From: Pseudomonadota bacterium
Lineage (GTDB): Bacteria > Pseudomonadota > Gammaproteobacteria > Steroidobacterales > Steroidobacteraceae
Direction: 5' to 3'
Assembly: GCA_021847105.1 (NCBI GenBank)
Contig: JAJZUT010000024.1
Span: 1-51,965 of the forward strand
DNA: 51,965 nt
This document shows, piece after piece, positions 16,578 through 26,115 of the stretch (position 1 is its first letter; every line of letters begins with the position of its first letter). The notes beneath the pieces are model-generated. The model searched no databases. It was not told where the DNA came from and was given only the letters and a program-made list of their open reading frames with translations. Position numbers and translations under genes: made by a program.

Positions 16578-17630
16578 ATGAGCCACAATCGCGACAATCC
16601 CATGGGTACCGACGGCTTCGAGTTCGTTGAGTACACCGCCCCGGATGCGCAGCTGCTGCGCGACCTGTTCGAGCGGATGGGGTTCCCGGTCAGAGCCCGA
16701 CATCGCTCCAAGAACGTGACGCTGCATGGTCAGGGCGCGATCAATTTCATCATCAATGCCGAGCCCAATTCGTTTGCGCAACAGTTCGCGCGCGAACACG
16801 GTCCCTCGGCGTGCGCGATGGCGTTTCGCGTCAAGGATGCCGCCTACGCCTACCGCCGTGCGCTCGAACTGGGGGCACGTCCCGGACCGCAACACGCCGG
16901 TCCGATGGAGCTGAACATTCCGTGCATCGAGGGCATCGGTGGCTCACTGATCTATCTGGTCGATCGTTACGGTGACCAGTCGATCTACGACGTTGACTTC
17001 CGCACGGTGGCCCCGCCTCCCGGGGCGCGCGAGGCCGGTCTGACGATCATCGATCATCTGACGCACAATGTCCGACGCGGCAATATGGATCGCTGGTCCG
17101 GCTTTTACGAGAAGCTGTTCAACTTCCGCGAGATCCGCTATTTCGATATCGAGGGCAAGCACACCGGGCTGCTCTCACGCGCCATGACGAGCCCGTGCGG
17201 CAAGATCCGCATCCCGATCAACGAGTCGCAGGATGATAAAAGTCAGATCGAGGAGTACCTGCGCGAGTATCACGGCGAGGGCATCCAGCACATTGCGCTC
17301 GCGAGCGAGGATATTTACGCCACAGTCGATGCACTGCGCGCGCGAGGCATCGCCTTTCAGGATACTCCTGAGACCTATTACGAGGGGATCGAGGCGCGCG
17401 TGCCCGGTCACGGCGAGCCGCTCGAGGAGCTGCGCCGCCGCCGCATCCTGATCGACGGCAATCCACAGCGCGGCGAGGGCCTGCTGCTTCAGATCTTCAC
17501 CGCCAACGTCATCGGCCCGATTTTCTTCGAGATCATCCAGCGCAAGGGCAATGAGGGCTTCGGTGAGGGGAATTTCCGCGCGCTGTTCGAGTCGATCGAA
17601 CTCGACCAGATCCGCCGCGGGGTAATCTAG
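16578..17630 (+). CDS. hpd: 4-hydroxyphenylpyruvate dioxygenase
   Basis: The 350-residue protein belongs to the VOC dioxygenase family, with two paired domains. The Fe(II) ligands are recognisable as His160 (IDHLTHNV), His238 (GIQHIAL) and Glu318 (FFEIIQRKG). It converts 4-hydroxyphenylpyruvate to homogentisate in tyrosine degradation. The start was set at the ATG after GGAG, just before the conserved FEFVEYTAPD. hmgA, maiA and fahA are not adjacent, so the pathway is split in this genome. It lies downstream of a palindromic operator candidate. Confidence 0.95.
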   Translation: MSHNRDNPMGTDGFEFVEYTAPDAQLLRDLFERMGFPVRARHRSKNVTLHGQGAINFIINAEPNSFAQQFAREHGPSACAMAFRVKDAAYAYRRALELGARPGPQHAGPMELNIPCIEGIGGSLIYLVDRYGDQSIYDVDFRTVAPPPGAREAGLTIIDHLTHNVRRGNMDRWSGFYEKLFNFREIRYFDIEGKHTGLLSRAMTSPCGKIRIPINESQDDKSQIEEYLREYHGEGIQHIALASEDIYATVDALRARGIAFQDTPETYYEGIEARVPGHGEPLEELRRRRILIDGNPQRGEGLLLQIFTANVIGPIFFEIIQRKGNEGFGEGNFRALFESIELDQIRRGVI

Positions 17631-17708
17631 CCGAAGCGGCGCTTGCCGGCTCGCTCGCGGTGCTGCCTCGCCGCTCAGCGAGGTCGGCGGTGAATTACAC
17701 TCGCGCGG

Positions 17709-20700
17709 ATGGAAACCGTCCACCGCGTCGGCTCGGCGCACCGGCAGCAGCTGCGGCTCGAATACGACCCGGCGCTGCCGATCAGCGCGCACCGCGAGCA
17801 AATCATTGCGGCCCTGGCCCGCCATCAGGTGATCGTGGTGTGCGGCGCGACGGGCTCAGGCAAGTCCACGCAGCTGCCGAAGTTCTGCCTCGAGGCTGCG
17901 CGGGGCAGCGCCGGGCTGATCGGCCATACCCAACCGCGGCGCATCGCCGCGCGCGCCCTGGCCTCGCGCCTCGCCGAGGAGCTCGGTACCACCGTCGGCG
18001 CGGCGGTCGGCTACCAGGTGCGTTTCACGGACCGGACCGGTCCCGACTGCCGGGTCAAGCTGATGACCGACGGTATTCTGCTGAAGGAGCTTGAGAGCGA
18101 CCGGGAACTGCGGCGCTACGACACGCTGATCATCGACGAGGCGCACGAGCGTAGCCTCAATATCGACCTGTTGCTCGGGGTGTTGCGCCAGCTGCTGCCG
18201 CGGCGAGCGGAGCTGCGCCTGATCGTCACCTCTGCGACCATCGAACCGGCCCGCATCGCGGCGTTCTTCGGCGAGGCGCCGGTGGTCGAGGTGTCCGGGC
18301 GGAGCTATCCGGTCGAAGTGCGCTATCGGCCGCTCGCCGCCGAGGATGAAGATGCCGCGGAGCTGTCGCTGCCCGAGGGCGTTGTCGCTGCCGTGCGCGA
18401 ACTCGCCGGGGCGGGCCCGCAAGCCGACACGCTGGTGTTTCTGCCCGGCGAGAAGCACATTCGAGAGGCCGCTGAAGCCCTTGCTCGCGCGCAGCTGCGC
18501 CTTACCGAGGTGCTGCCTCTTTTTGCCCGACTGTCGAGCGCCGAGCAGGCACGCATTTTCCAGCGCCACACGGGACGGCGGGTCATCCTCGCCACCAACG
18601 TGGCAGAGACCTCCCTCACCGTACCCGGCATTCGCCACGTGGTCGACTCGGGTCTTGCGCGCCTCAGCCGCTACAGCCCACGGGCCAAGGTGCAGCGTCT
18701 GCACGTCGAACCGATCTCACAGGCGAGCGCCGAGCAGCGCAAGGGGCGTTGTGGCCGCGAAGCCCCGGGGGTCTGCATCCGCCTGTACGCGGAGGCGGAT
18801 TTCGCGGCGCGGGAGCCGTTTACTGCGCCAGAGGTGCTGCGCACGAACCTCGCCAGCGTGATTCTGCGCATGGCAAGTCTTGAGCTCGGCGAACCACAGG
18901 ACTTTCCCTTTCTCGATCCGCCCGATGCGCGGCTGATCAACGACGGTGTGCGCCTGCTCGAGGAGCTGCAGGCCATGGATGCAGACCGAGGCGTGACCGC
19001 CCTCGGGCGCCAGATTGCGGCGATTCCGCTCGATCCGCGCCTCGGCCGGATGCTGCTCGCAGCGGCTCGGTACGGTTGTCTCGCCGAGATGCTCGTGATC
19101 GCGGCGTTCCTCGAGACGCAAGACCCGCGCGAACGGCCCGCGGATCTGCAGCAGCAAGCCGAGCAGAAGCACGCCCTGTTTGCCGATGCGCGTTCGGATT
19201 TCGTCACAGTGCTCAATCTGTGGCGCGCCTACCTCGAGCAGAGCGCCGAGCGTACGGGAAGTCAGCTGCGCAAATGGTGTCGGGAGCATTTCCTGTCGTT
19301 TCTGCGCATGCGTGAATGGCAGGATCTGCACCAGCAGCTCGAGCGCAGCGCGCGAGAGTTGGCGCTGCGGCCGAACCAGATCCCCGCCGGCTACGCTGAG
19401 CTGCATCAGGCGATTCTCACAGGCTTCCTCGGTTCGATCGGCACGCTCAACGAGCGCCGTGAATACGACGGCGCGCGCGGCATACGCTTTGTGATCGCGC
19501 CGGGCACCCCGCTCGCTGCACGGCCGCCCAAGTGGATCGTGGCCGCAAGTCTGCTCGAGACCACGCGGCTGTACGCGCGCATGGTGGCGGCTGTCGAACC
19601 GGCGTGGATCGAACGGGCGGCTGCCCACCTACTGAAGCGCACCTACAGCGAGCCACACTGGGTCGAGCGGAGGGCGATGGTGGGCGCATTTGAGACCGTG
19701 ACGCTCTACGGACTGCAGCTCGCAAGCCGCCGCCGGGTGGATTACGGCCGAGTCGCTCCCGCGCAGGCCCGCGACATTTTCATCATGGCGGCGCTAATCG
19801 ATCCTGAACACGGCCCGGCGCGCACCGTGATTGAGGCGCCGTTCTTGCGGGCCAATCGCGCACTCTGCACCGAACTGCAGACGCTGGAGGCGAAGATCCG
19901 CCGCCGCGACATCCTCGCGACCGAATCGCGGCAACTGGAGTTTTATCGCGAGCGCATCCCGCCCACAGTCAGCTCGGCGGGCAGTTTCGTGCGCTGGTGG
20001 CGGCAGGCAGAGCGTGCCGAGCCGCAACGGCTGCACATGCGGCGAGAAGATCTGCTGGTGCGTGTGCCCGAGGAAATCGACGCGCAACGCTTTCCGGACA
20101 AACTGCCGATCGGGGGCAACCGCCTGCCGCTCAGGTACACATTCGAGCCCGGTGAGCGCGGCGATGGTCTGACGCTGCTCGTGCCGGACGTGCTGCTCGA
20201 TAGTCTCGATGCGGACCGTCTCGCCTGGCTGATACCGGGTTGGCGTCTGGAGAAGGTGATTGCGTTGCTGCGCGAGCTGCCGAAGAGCCAGCGCAAGCAA
20301 CTCGTCCCAGTGCCCGAGCACGCGCGTCAGGCACTCGAAGAACTGGGTGTCTGGCAGACGCTCGATTGCGATGCGCTGCCGGGATTTTACGCCGCGTTGA
20401 GCCAGTGGATCGCACGGCGCACCGCTACTGCAGTCAGCCCTGCGGATCTGGCCGCGCTGCCGATTCCGGAGCACCTGCGGTTGAATGTGCGCGTGGTCGA
20501 TGCCGGCGATGCTACCCTCGCCGAGGGAAGGGACCTTGCTGCGCTCAAACGCGCGCTGCGCGCCCGTCCGGCGGCGGGTGCCAACGCTGTGCCGGGCGGG
20601 CAGAGTCTGCATCGCCAGTGGGATTTCGGCGATCTCCCGGAGACTCGCGTCGTGCAGCGCAACGGACTACAGCTGGTGATCCACCCGACGCTGCAGGATC

Positions 20701-21482
20701 TCGGCCAAGCAGTGACACCGGTCGAGGCGCCCGATGCACTGAGTGCCGGGGCGCTGCTGCGCGACGCCGTGACACGCTTGGCGCTGCTGGCGCTGCCGCA
20801 GCAGGCCCGTTACTGGAGCACACGGGTCGGTGAAGAGCGCGATTTGGTGCTCGCGAGCAGCGCGTTGGGCCTGCAGCGTCCAATCGCCGAACTGACCGTA
20901 CAGCGCATCTTCGCGGAATGCTTCGCTGCGGCAGAGGAGCCGGCGCCGCGCACCCGGCAGGCGTTCGAGCAGCGTCTGCAGCACGGCCGGGCGCAGCTGG
21001 AGGCGACCGGAGCGCACATCATCAAAATCCTGGCTGCGGTTTGTACCGAGTGGCGTCAGCTGCGTAGCGCCCTCAGTCCCCTACGCAGCAGCGCCGCCGC
21101 GGCCGCCGCGGACATCGACGCGCAGTTCGCAGAGCTGCTGCCGCCGCAGTTCATCACCGCCACACCCAATCCGTGGTTTACACATTTGCCGCGCTACCTG
21201 CGGGCCGCGTTGCGCCGCGCGAACCGCTTGCCAGCTGATGAGCGGCGCGACGCGCAGCTTATGGCGCGGGTGGCGCCTTTCGTTGTCGCCTGGCGCGGAC
21301 TGATGCGTGAACACCCCGCTGATGTGCAACGCCCCGAGCTCGCGCAGTTGCGCTGGATGATCGAGGAGCTGCGCGTGTCACTTTTTGCGCAGGAACTACG
21401 TACCGCCGTGACGGTGTCCGAACGACGTCTGAGCGAGCAGCTGGAGCGGGCCAGAGCCGAAGCGCGAGCACAAACGGCCTAG
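17709..21482 (+). CDS. hrpA: ATP-dependent RNA helicase HrpA
   Basis: The 1257-residue protein has the DEAH-box helicase order: GATGSGKSTQ (motif I), IDEAHERS (motif II), SATIEPARIAAFF (motif III) and NVAETSLTVPGIRHVVDSG (motifs IV-V region). The winged-helix/ratchet, OB-fold and long C-terminal DUF3418-type region of HrpA follow. Length is close to the E. coli enzyme (about 1300). HrpA unwinds RNA and rescues stalled ribosomes. It stands about 80 bases after hpd and could be read from that promoter, but its function is unrelated. Confidence 0.95.
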   Translation: METVHRVGSAHRQQLRLEYDPALPISAHREQIIAALARHQVIVVCGATGSGKSTQLPKFCLEAARGSAGLIGHTQPRRIAARALASRLAEELGTTVGAAVGYQVRFTDRTGPDCRVKLMTDGILLKELESDRELRRYDTLIIDEAHERSLNIDLLLGVLRQLLPRRAELRLIVTSATIEPARIAAFFGEAPVVEVSGRSYPVEVRYRPLAAEDEDAAELSLPEGVVAAVRELAGAGPQADTLVFLPGEKHIREAAEALARAQLRLTEVLPLFARLSSAEQARIFQRHTGRRVILATNVAETSLTVPGIRHVVDSGLARLSRYSPRAKVQRLHVEPISQASAEQRKGRCGREAPGVCIRLYAEADFAAREPFTAPEVLRTNLASVILRMASLELGEPQDFPFLDPPDARLINDGVRLLEELQAMDADRGVTALGRQIAAIPLDPRLGRMLLAAARYGCLAEMLVIAAFLETQDPRERPADLQQQAEQKHALFADARSDFVTVLNLWRAYLEQSAERTGSQLRKWCREHFLSFLRMREWQDLHQQLERSARELALRPNQIPAGYAELHQAILTGFLGSIGTLNERREYDGARGIRFVIAPGTPLAARPPKWIVAASLLETTRLYARMVAAVEPAWIERAAAHLLKRTYSEPHWVERRAMVGAFETVTLYGLQLASRRRVDYGRVAPAQARDIFIMAALIDPEHGPARTVIEAPFLRANRALCTELQTLEAKIRRRDILATESRQLEFYRERIPPTVSSAGSFVRWWRQAERAEPQRLHMRREDLLVRVPEEIDAQRFPDKLPIGGNRLPLRYTFEPGERGDGLTLLVPDVLLDSLDADRLAWLIPGWRLEKVIALLRELPKSQRKQLVPVPEHARQALEELGVWQTLDCDALPGFYAALSQWIARRTATAVSPADLAALPIPEHLRLNVRVVDAGDATLAEGRDLAALKRALRARPAAGANAVPGGQSLHRQWDFGDLPETRVVQRNGLQLVIHPTLQDLGQAVTPVEAPDALSAGALLRDAVTRLALLALPQQARYWSTRVGEERDLVLASSALGLQRPIAELTVQRIFAECFAAAEEPAPRTRQAFEQRLQHGRAQLEATGAHIIKILAAVCTEWRQLRSALSPLRSSAAAAAADIDAQFAELLPPQFITATPNPWFTHLPRYLRAALRRANRLPADERRDAQLMARVAPFVVAWRGLMREHPADVQRPELAQLRWMIEELRVSLFAQELRTAVTVSERRLSEQLERARAEARAQTA

Positions 21483-21641
21483 CTGCTGGCGGCGCTTCAA
21501 CGCCGGTATCTATACGTAGAGTTGGTAATGGATTTTTGCCCTTCGGCGAAGATCCTATGACGCGTGTCTGCGGGAACGTTGAGATGCGGTGGCGCCGATT
21601 GCGGCGAGCCGCCCCACCACTGACTTGCGGAAGATCGCGTC

Positions 21642-23003
21642 ATGACACAGTCCGAAGCGACGATCGCCATGCCCGGTCGTGCCGCCGCGCCGCTGCACCG
21701 GGAGCCTGGAAACTCCTGGGTGTTCAGCGTCTATGCGCTGATCGGCGCCGGCTTGCTCCTGATCGCGCTCTACCAGTTCGGCTTCATCGCTCCCCGTGTC
21801 CTCGCCACGCTCAAGGCGCATGACGGCGTCCGCTCGGTTGCGTATCTGTCGATCGCCTGGATCGTGCTCGGATTCGTGTTGGCCGTCGTTCGCACGGTGC
21901 TGTGGATTGCCTACCGACCCGCTCCCGCCGCCACGCATGAGTCCGCGCCGTCGCTCACCGTGATCATTCCCGCGTACAACGAGGGGGCTATGGTGTTGCA
22001 GTCGATCGAATCCGTTGCGCGCGCCGACTACCCGCGCGAACGACTGGAGATTCTGGTTATCGATGACGGCAGCCGGGACGACACCTGGCGTTATATCCTG
22101 CAGGCTGCTGAGCGCCATCCGGGGCTCGTCACTGCGTTGCGTCAGAAGCGAAACATGGGCAAGCGCGAGGCCTTGGCGCTCGGCTTCGCGCGCGCCCGCG
22201 GCTCGGTGCTGGTTACCATCGATTCTGACAGTGTGATCGAGCGCAGCGCGCTGCTCGCCATTGCTGGTCCATTTCGCGACGTCCGAGTGGGCGCAGTGGG
22301 GGGCAAGGTGATGGTATACAACCGAGCGCGAGGCCTCATCCCCCGGATGCTGCACGTGCGATTCATTCTCTCGTTCGACATGCAGCGAGCGGCCGAATCG
22401 GTTTACCGCAATGTGTATTGCTGTCCGGGAGCGCTTACGGCGCTGCGCACCGACGCGGTGCGCAGGGTGCTGGAGCGTTGGCGGAATCAGCGCTTCCTTG
22501 GGAAAGGTTGCACGTTTGGCGAGGATCGAGCCATGACGAATTTCCTGCTGGATTGCGGCTACGATGCGCTGTACCAGCGAACTGCGGTCGTGCACACGGT
22601 CGTTCCGCACGCCTACGACAAGTTGTGCAAGATGTTTCTTCGCTGGGATCGATCCTATGTGCGGGAAGAACTGCGCTTTGCGCGGATCGTGTGGAAGAGA
22701 CCCTGGCCGACGCGCATCCTGGCGTCATTTGACCGCTTCGTCACCAATGCCAGCTACCCCATTTCCTACTCGGGGCTCCTCGTGATGCCGCTGGTGCTTG
22801 CCCGCGATCCGGGTATCGCCGGATCATTACTGCTCGCGATGGGCGGGGTGTCGCTGTTCAACGTGCTCTATTATCTGCGCAGCGAGCGCTCGCTCGACTT
22901 CATTTACGGGGTGCTGTACGCGTATTTCTACTCGTTCGCACTGTTCTGGATCTTCCCCTACGCACTGGCCACTGTGCGGTCGCGCGGCTGGCTGACGCGC
23001 TGA
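21642..23003 (+). CDS. Processive family-2 glycosyltransferase, membrane protein
   Basis: The 453-residue protein has two N-terminal membrane helices, a cytosolic GT-A domain and several C-terminal helices. GT2 motifs are present: VIIPAYNEG, DDGSRDD, a metal site IDSDSVIE, the acceptor-site FGEDRAMTNFLL and RWDRSY as the QxxRW-like element. The arrangement resembles hyaluronan/chitin/NodC-type synthases that polymerise and export a polysaccharide. No other polysaccharide genes flank it. It may contribute to an exopolysaccharide, which would fit the presence of a PEP-CTERM protein, but the product is unknown. Confidence 0.86.
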   Translation: MTQSEATIAMPGRAAAPLHREPGNSWVFSVYALIGAGLLLIALYQFGFIAPRVLATLKAHDGVRSVAYLSIAWIVLGFVLAVVRTVLWIAYRPAPAATHESAPSLTVIIPAYNEGAMVLQSIESVARADYPRERLEILVIDDGSRDDTWRYILQAAERHPGLVTALRQKRNMGKREALALGFARARGSVLVTIDSDSVIERSALLAIAGPFRDVRVGAVGGKVMVYNRARGLIPRMLHVRFILSFDMQRAAESVYRNVYCCPGALTALRTDAVRRVLERWRNQRFLGKGCTFGEDRAMTNFLLDCGYDALYQRTAVVHTVVPHAYDKLCKMFLRWDRSYVREELRFARIVWKRPWPTRILASFDRFVTNASYPISYSGLLVMPLVLARDPGIAGSLLLAMGGVSLFNVLYYLRSERSLDFIYGVLYAYFYSFALFWIFPYALATVRSRGWLTR

Positions 23004-23019
23004 TGAGCACGCTGCCCGT

Positions 23020-24135
23020 TCAGGGCAGGTGTTCGCGCGCGAGGTATTCGGCGCTTTGCATCTCGATCAGACGGCTGGCTGTGCGTTCGAACTCGAATCT
23101 CAGTCGCTCTCCCCGATACAGCTTCTCCGGGGCTGCGCTGGCGGATATCACGAGCTTGACGTTGCGGTCGTAGAGCTCATCGATCAGGGCGATGAACCGA
23201 CGGGTCTCGTCATGACGGGTCTCATCGAGCTCGGGTACGGTCGAGACGACCACCGCAGCATAGAGACGCGCGAGTTCGATGTAATCCTCCTGGCTGCGCG
23301 GCCCGGCGCACAGCGCCTGGAAATCGAACCACACGGCGCTGTCACTCTGGCGCACAACCGCGATGCTGCGCTCGTTGATTTGCAGTGTGCCTTCGCTCCA
23401 TTGCGCATGCTGCGAGAGTTCGGCGAACAGTGCAGCGAGGCGAGTCGGGGTGTCGCTGCGATTCGTCGGCAGATAGGTTCCCGCCTGAGTCAGTTGGCGC
23501 AGGCGGTAGTCGCTGCCGCCGTCGACGGACAGGACTTCCGTGTGCCGTTCGAGCAAGGCGATGGCCGGCAGGAATCGCTGCCGTTGCAAACCATCCCGGT
23601 ACAACCCTTGAGGCGGTGTGTTCGAGGTCGCCACCAGGGTGACGCCGCGGCGAAACAGACCGTCGAACAGTGTGCCGAGAATCATCGCATCGGCTATGTC
23701 AGCGACGAATAGCTCATCAAAGCACAGCACGCGGGTGTCGGCGGCGATGCGTTCGGCGACGGTTTCGAGCGGTGAATCCTGCGTTCCGAGTCGCTTCAGC
23801 TCGGCATGTACGTCATGCATGAAGCGGTGGAAGTGCCGGCGTCGACGCTCTGGAAACGGCAGTTGATGAAAGAAAAGATCCATCAGCCAGGTCTTGCCGC
23901 GCCCGACCGGTCCCCACAGGTACACGCCGCGCTGCGCTTCGGCCGGGCGATGCGCGAGACGCTGCAGCAGGCGACGTGTGATTGACTGTTCGACAGTTCG
24001 AGCGGCGAGCAGCCGGCTGCGCAGATCCTCCAGGCGGACAAGCGCCGCGAGCTGCGCCGGATCGGGCTGGTAGCCGCGTTGCCGCAGCGTCTGCGTGTAG
24101 ATCTCGCGCAGCGTTGGCGCGGGCGACTCATCCAT
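23020..24135 (-). CDS. zapE: Cell division AFG1-family ATPase ZapE
   Basis: The 371-residue AAA+ protein has Walker A GPVGRGKTW, Walker B RVLCFDELFVADIADAM and the AFG1 segment ATSNTPPQGLYRDGLQR. It matches ZapE, which acts at the FtsZ ring in gammaproteobacteria. It starts 15 bases after the acetoacetyl-CoA synthetase stop, so it is likely the last gene of the TetR-led leftward operon. This is an unexpected companion for acyl-CoA genes. It is convergent with the GT2 gene. Confidence 0.93.
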   Translation of the reverse strand: MDESPAPTLREIYTQTLRQRGYQPDPAQLAALVRLEDLRSRLLAARTVEQSITRRLLQRLAHRPAEAQRGVYLWGPVGRGKTWLMDLFFHQLPFPERRRRHFHRFMHDVHAELKRLGTQDSPLETVAERIAADTRVLCFDELFVADIADAMILGTLFDGLFRRGVTLVATSNTPPQGLYRDGLQRQRFLPAIALLERHTEVLSVDGGSDYRLRQLTQAGTYLPTNRSDTPTRLAALFAELSQHAQWSEGTLQINERSIAVVRQSDSAVWFDFQALCAGPRSQEDYIELARLYAAVVVSTVPELDETRHDETRRFIALIDELYDRNVKLVISASAAPEKLYRGERLRFEFERTASRLIEMQSAEYLAREHLP

Positions 24136-24150
24136 CTCGGGCGGCCCGCT

Positions 24151-26106
24151 TCAGCCGGTGAGCTCCGGCAGAGCGCGGAAATGCTCGAGTGCCTGGGGGT
24201 TGGCCAGTGCGTCGATGTTCTTCACCGGCTGGCCATGGATGACGTTGCGCACCGCGAGCTCAGTGAGCTTGCCGGAGCGGGTACGCGGAATGTCTGCGAC
24301 GGCGATGATCTTTGCCGGCACGTGCCGCGGCGTCGTGCTGGTGCGGATCGTCGCGCGAATGCGGTCCTTCAGCGCCTTATCGAGCGATACGCCGTCTTGC
24401 AGCCGCACGAACAGAATTACGCGTACATCGCCGTTCCATTCCTGGCCGACTGCGATCGACTCTGAGATCTCGGGTAGGCTCTCGACTGCGGAGTAGATCT
24501 CTGCAGTGCCAATGCGAACCCCGCCCGGGTTGAGCACGGCGTCCGAGCGCCCATAGATGACGATACCGTCGTGAGCGGTGAGTTCGGCATAGTCGCCGTG
24601 ATGCCATACGCCCGGGAAGCGCTCGAAATAAGCCGCGCGGAACTTGCTGCCGTCCGGATCGTTCCAGAAGGCAATGGGCATGGAGGGAAACGGTGCGGTG
24701 CACACCAGCTCGCCGCGCTCGCCCCGTACGGACCGGCCCGCGTCGTCGTAGATCTCCACCCGCATGCCGAGTCCGCGGCACTGCAGCTCTCCGCGGTGCA
24801 CCGGTAGCGTGGGACAGCCGAGCGCAAAGCACGACACGATGTCGGTGCCACCGGAGATCGAGGCAAGATGCACGTCGGACTTGATTGAGCGGTACACGAA
24901 GTCAAAGCCTTCTGGCAGCAGCGGCGAGCCGGTCGAGAGGATGCAGCGCAGTGCGCCGAGGTCGACCTCGCGGGCTGGGGTATAACCGTTTTTCTCCAGC
25001 GCCGAGAGATACTTCGCGCTGGTGCCGAATACCGTGATCCGCTCGCGCTCGGCAAGGCGCCAGAGTACCCCGGGGTCGGGATGGAACGGGTTGCCGTCGT
25101 AGAGAACCAGCGTCGCGCCGGTTGCGAGCACGCTCGCCAGCCAATTCCACATCATCCAACCGCAGGTCGTGTAGTAAAAGACCCGGTCTGCGCGCTTGAC
25201 GTCAACGTGCAGCAGATGCTCTTTCTGGTGCTGCAGCAGCGTACCGCCGGCGCCGTGCACGATGCACTTGGGTACGCCGGTAGTGCCTGATGAGAACAGG
25301 ATGTAGAGCGGATGATTGAACGGCAGGGGCACAAAGCGCAGTGCCGCGCCGCGCGTGCCGAAGTCCTGCCAGTGCGTGGCCCGCGCGGCGGCGGCCCCGA
25401 GACCCTCGAGGGTGGGCCGCTCGCGGGTGTAGGGGACGACCACGATGCGCTCGATGCTGGGGATCTCGGCGGCGAGGGCCCCGATTGTGGTGAGCGACTC
25501 GAGTGTCTTGCCGGTGTAGAAATAGCCGTCGGCAGTGAACAGCACCTTCGGGGCTATCTGACCGAAGCGGTCGAGCACTCCGTGCAAGCCAAAATCGGGC
25601 GAGCACGACGACCAGATGGCGCCGAGGCTCGCTGTGGCGAGCATCGCGATCAGTGTCTGGGGCAGATTCGGCAGGTATCCGGCGACCCGATCGCCAGGTC
25701 CGACCCCAAGGTCCCTCAGCCCCGCTGCAATCCGTGCCACTTCATCGTACAGCTGCCGGTAGGTCAGGCGCTGCTCGCTGCCGCGTTCGTTACTGAACGC
25801 AATAGCCGGGTGCTCGTCGCGGAACCGCAGCAGATTGTCGGCAAAGTTGAGCGTGGCGGTGGGAAAGAATCGTGCACCCGGCATGCGCTCGGGATGCTCG
25901 ATCGGCGCGCCCTTGCCCCAGTCGGCGCGTACCGCCGCGAAGTGCGCGAGCTCGCTCCAGAACAACGCTGGCGCCGCGATCGACCAGGCATAAAGCTGCG
26001 CGTAGCCCTCGAGACTGAGCCCCAGCCTTGCGTTGACGCAGCCGATGAAGCGGGTGAGATTGGAGGCGGCTACGCGCTGCGCCGAGGGTTGCCAGATCGC
26101 TTCCAT
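24151..26106 (-). CDS. Acetoacetyl-CoA synthetase
   Basis: The 651-residue protein is an acyl-AMP-forming ligase with P-loop [17 protein letters not shown] and the typical acetoacetyl-CoA synthetase opening ([20 protein letters not shown]). Further signatures are [28 protein letters not shown] and a C-terminal catalytic lysine context, [16 protein letters not shown]. It activates acetoacetate with ATP and CoA. The product is the substrate of the thiolase in the same operon. It starts nine bases after the ETF-QO stop. Relatives that activate other short beta-keto acids cannot be excluded. Confidence 0.93.
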   Translation of the reverse strand: MEAIWQPSAQRVAASNLTRFIGCVNARLGLSLEGYAQLYAWSIAAPALFWSELAHFAAVRADWGKGAPIEHPERMPGARFFPTATLNFADNLLRFRDEHPAIAFSNERGSEQRLTYRQLYDEVARIAAGLRDLGVGPGDRVAGYLPNLPQTLIAMLATASLGAIWSSCSPDFGLHGVLDRFGQIAPKVLFTADGYFYTGKTLESLTTIGALAAEIPSIERIVVVPYTRERPTLEGLGAAAARATHWQDFGTRGAALRFVPLPFNHPLYILFSSGTTGVPKCIVHGAGGTLLQHQKEHLLHVDVKRADRVFYYTTCGWMMWNWLASVLATGATLVLYDGNPFHPDPGVLWRLAERERITVFGTSAKYLSALEKNGYTPAREVDLGALRCILSTGSPLLPEGFDFVYRSIKSDVHLASISGGTDIVSCFALGCPTLPVHRGELQCRGLGMRVEIYDDAGRSVRGERGELVCTAPFPSMPIAFWNDPDGSKFRAAYFERFPGVWHHGDYAELTAHDGIVIYGRSDAVLNPGGVRIGTAEIYSAVESLPEISESIAVGQEWNGDVRVILFVRLQDGVSLDKALKDRIRATIRTSTTPRHVPAKIIAVADIPRTRSGKLTELAVRNVIHGQPVKNIDALANPQALEHFRALPELTG

Positions 26107-26115
26107 GGGGATGCG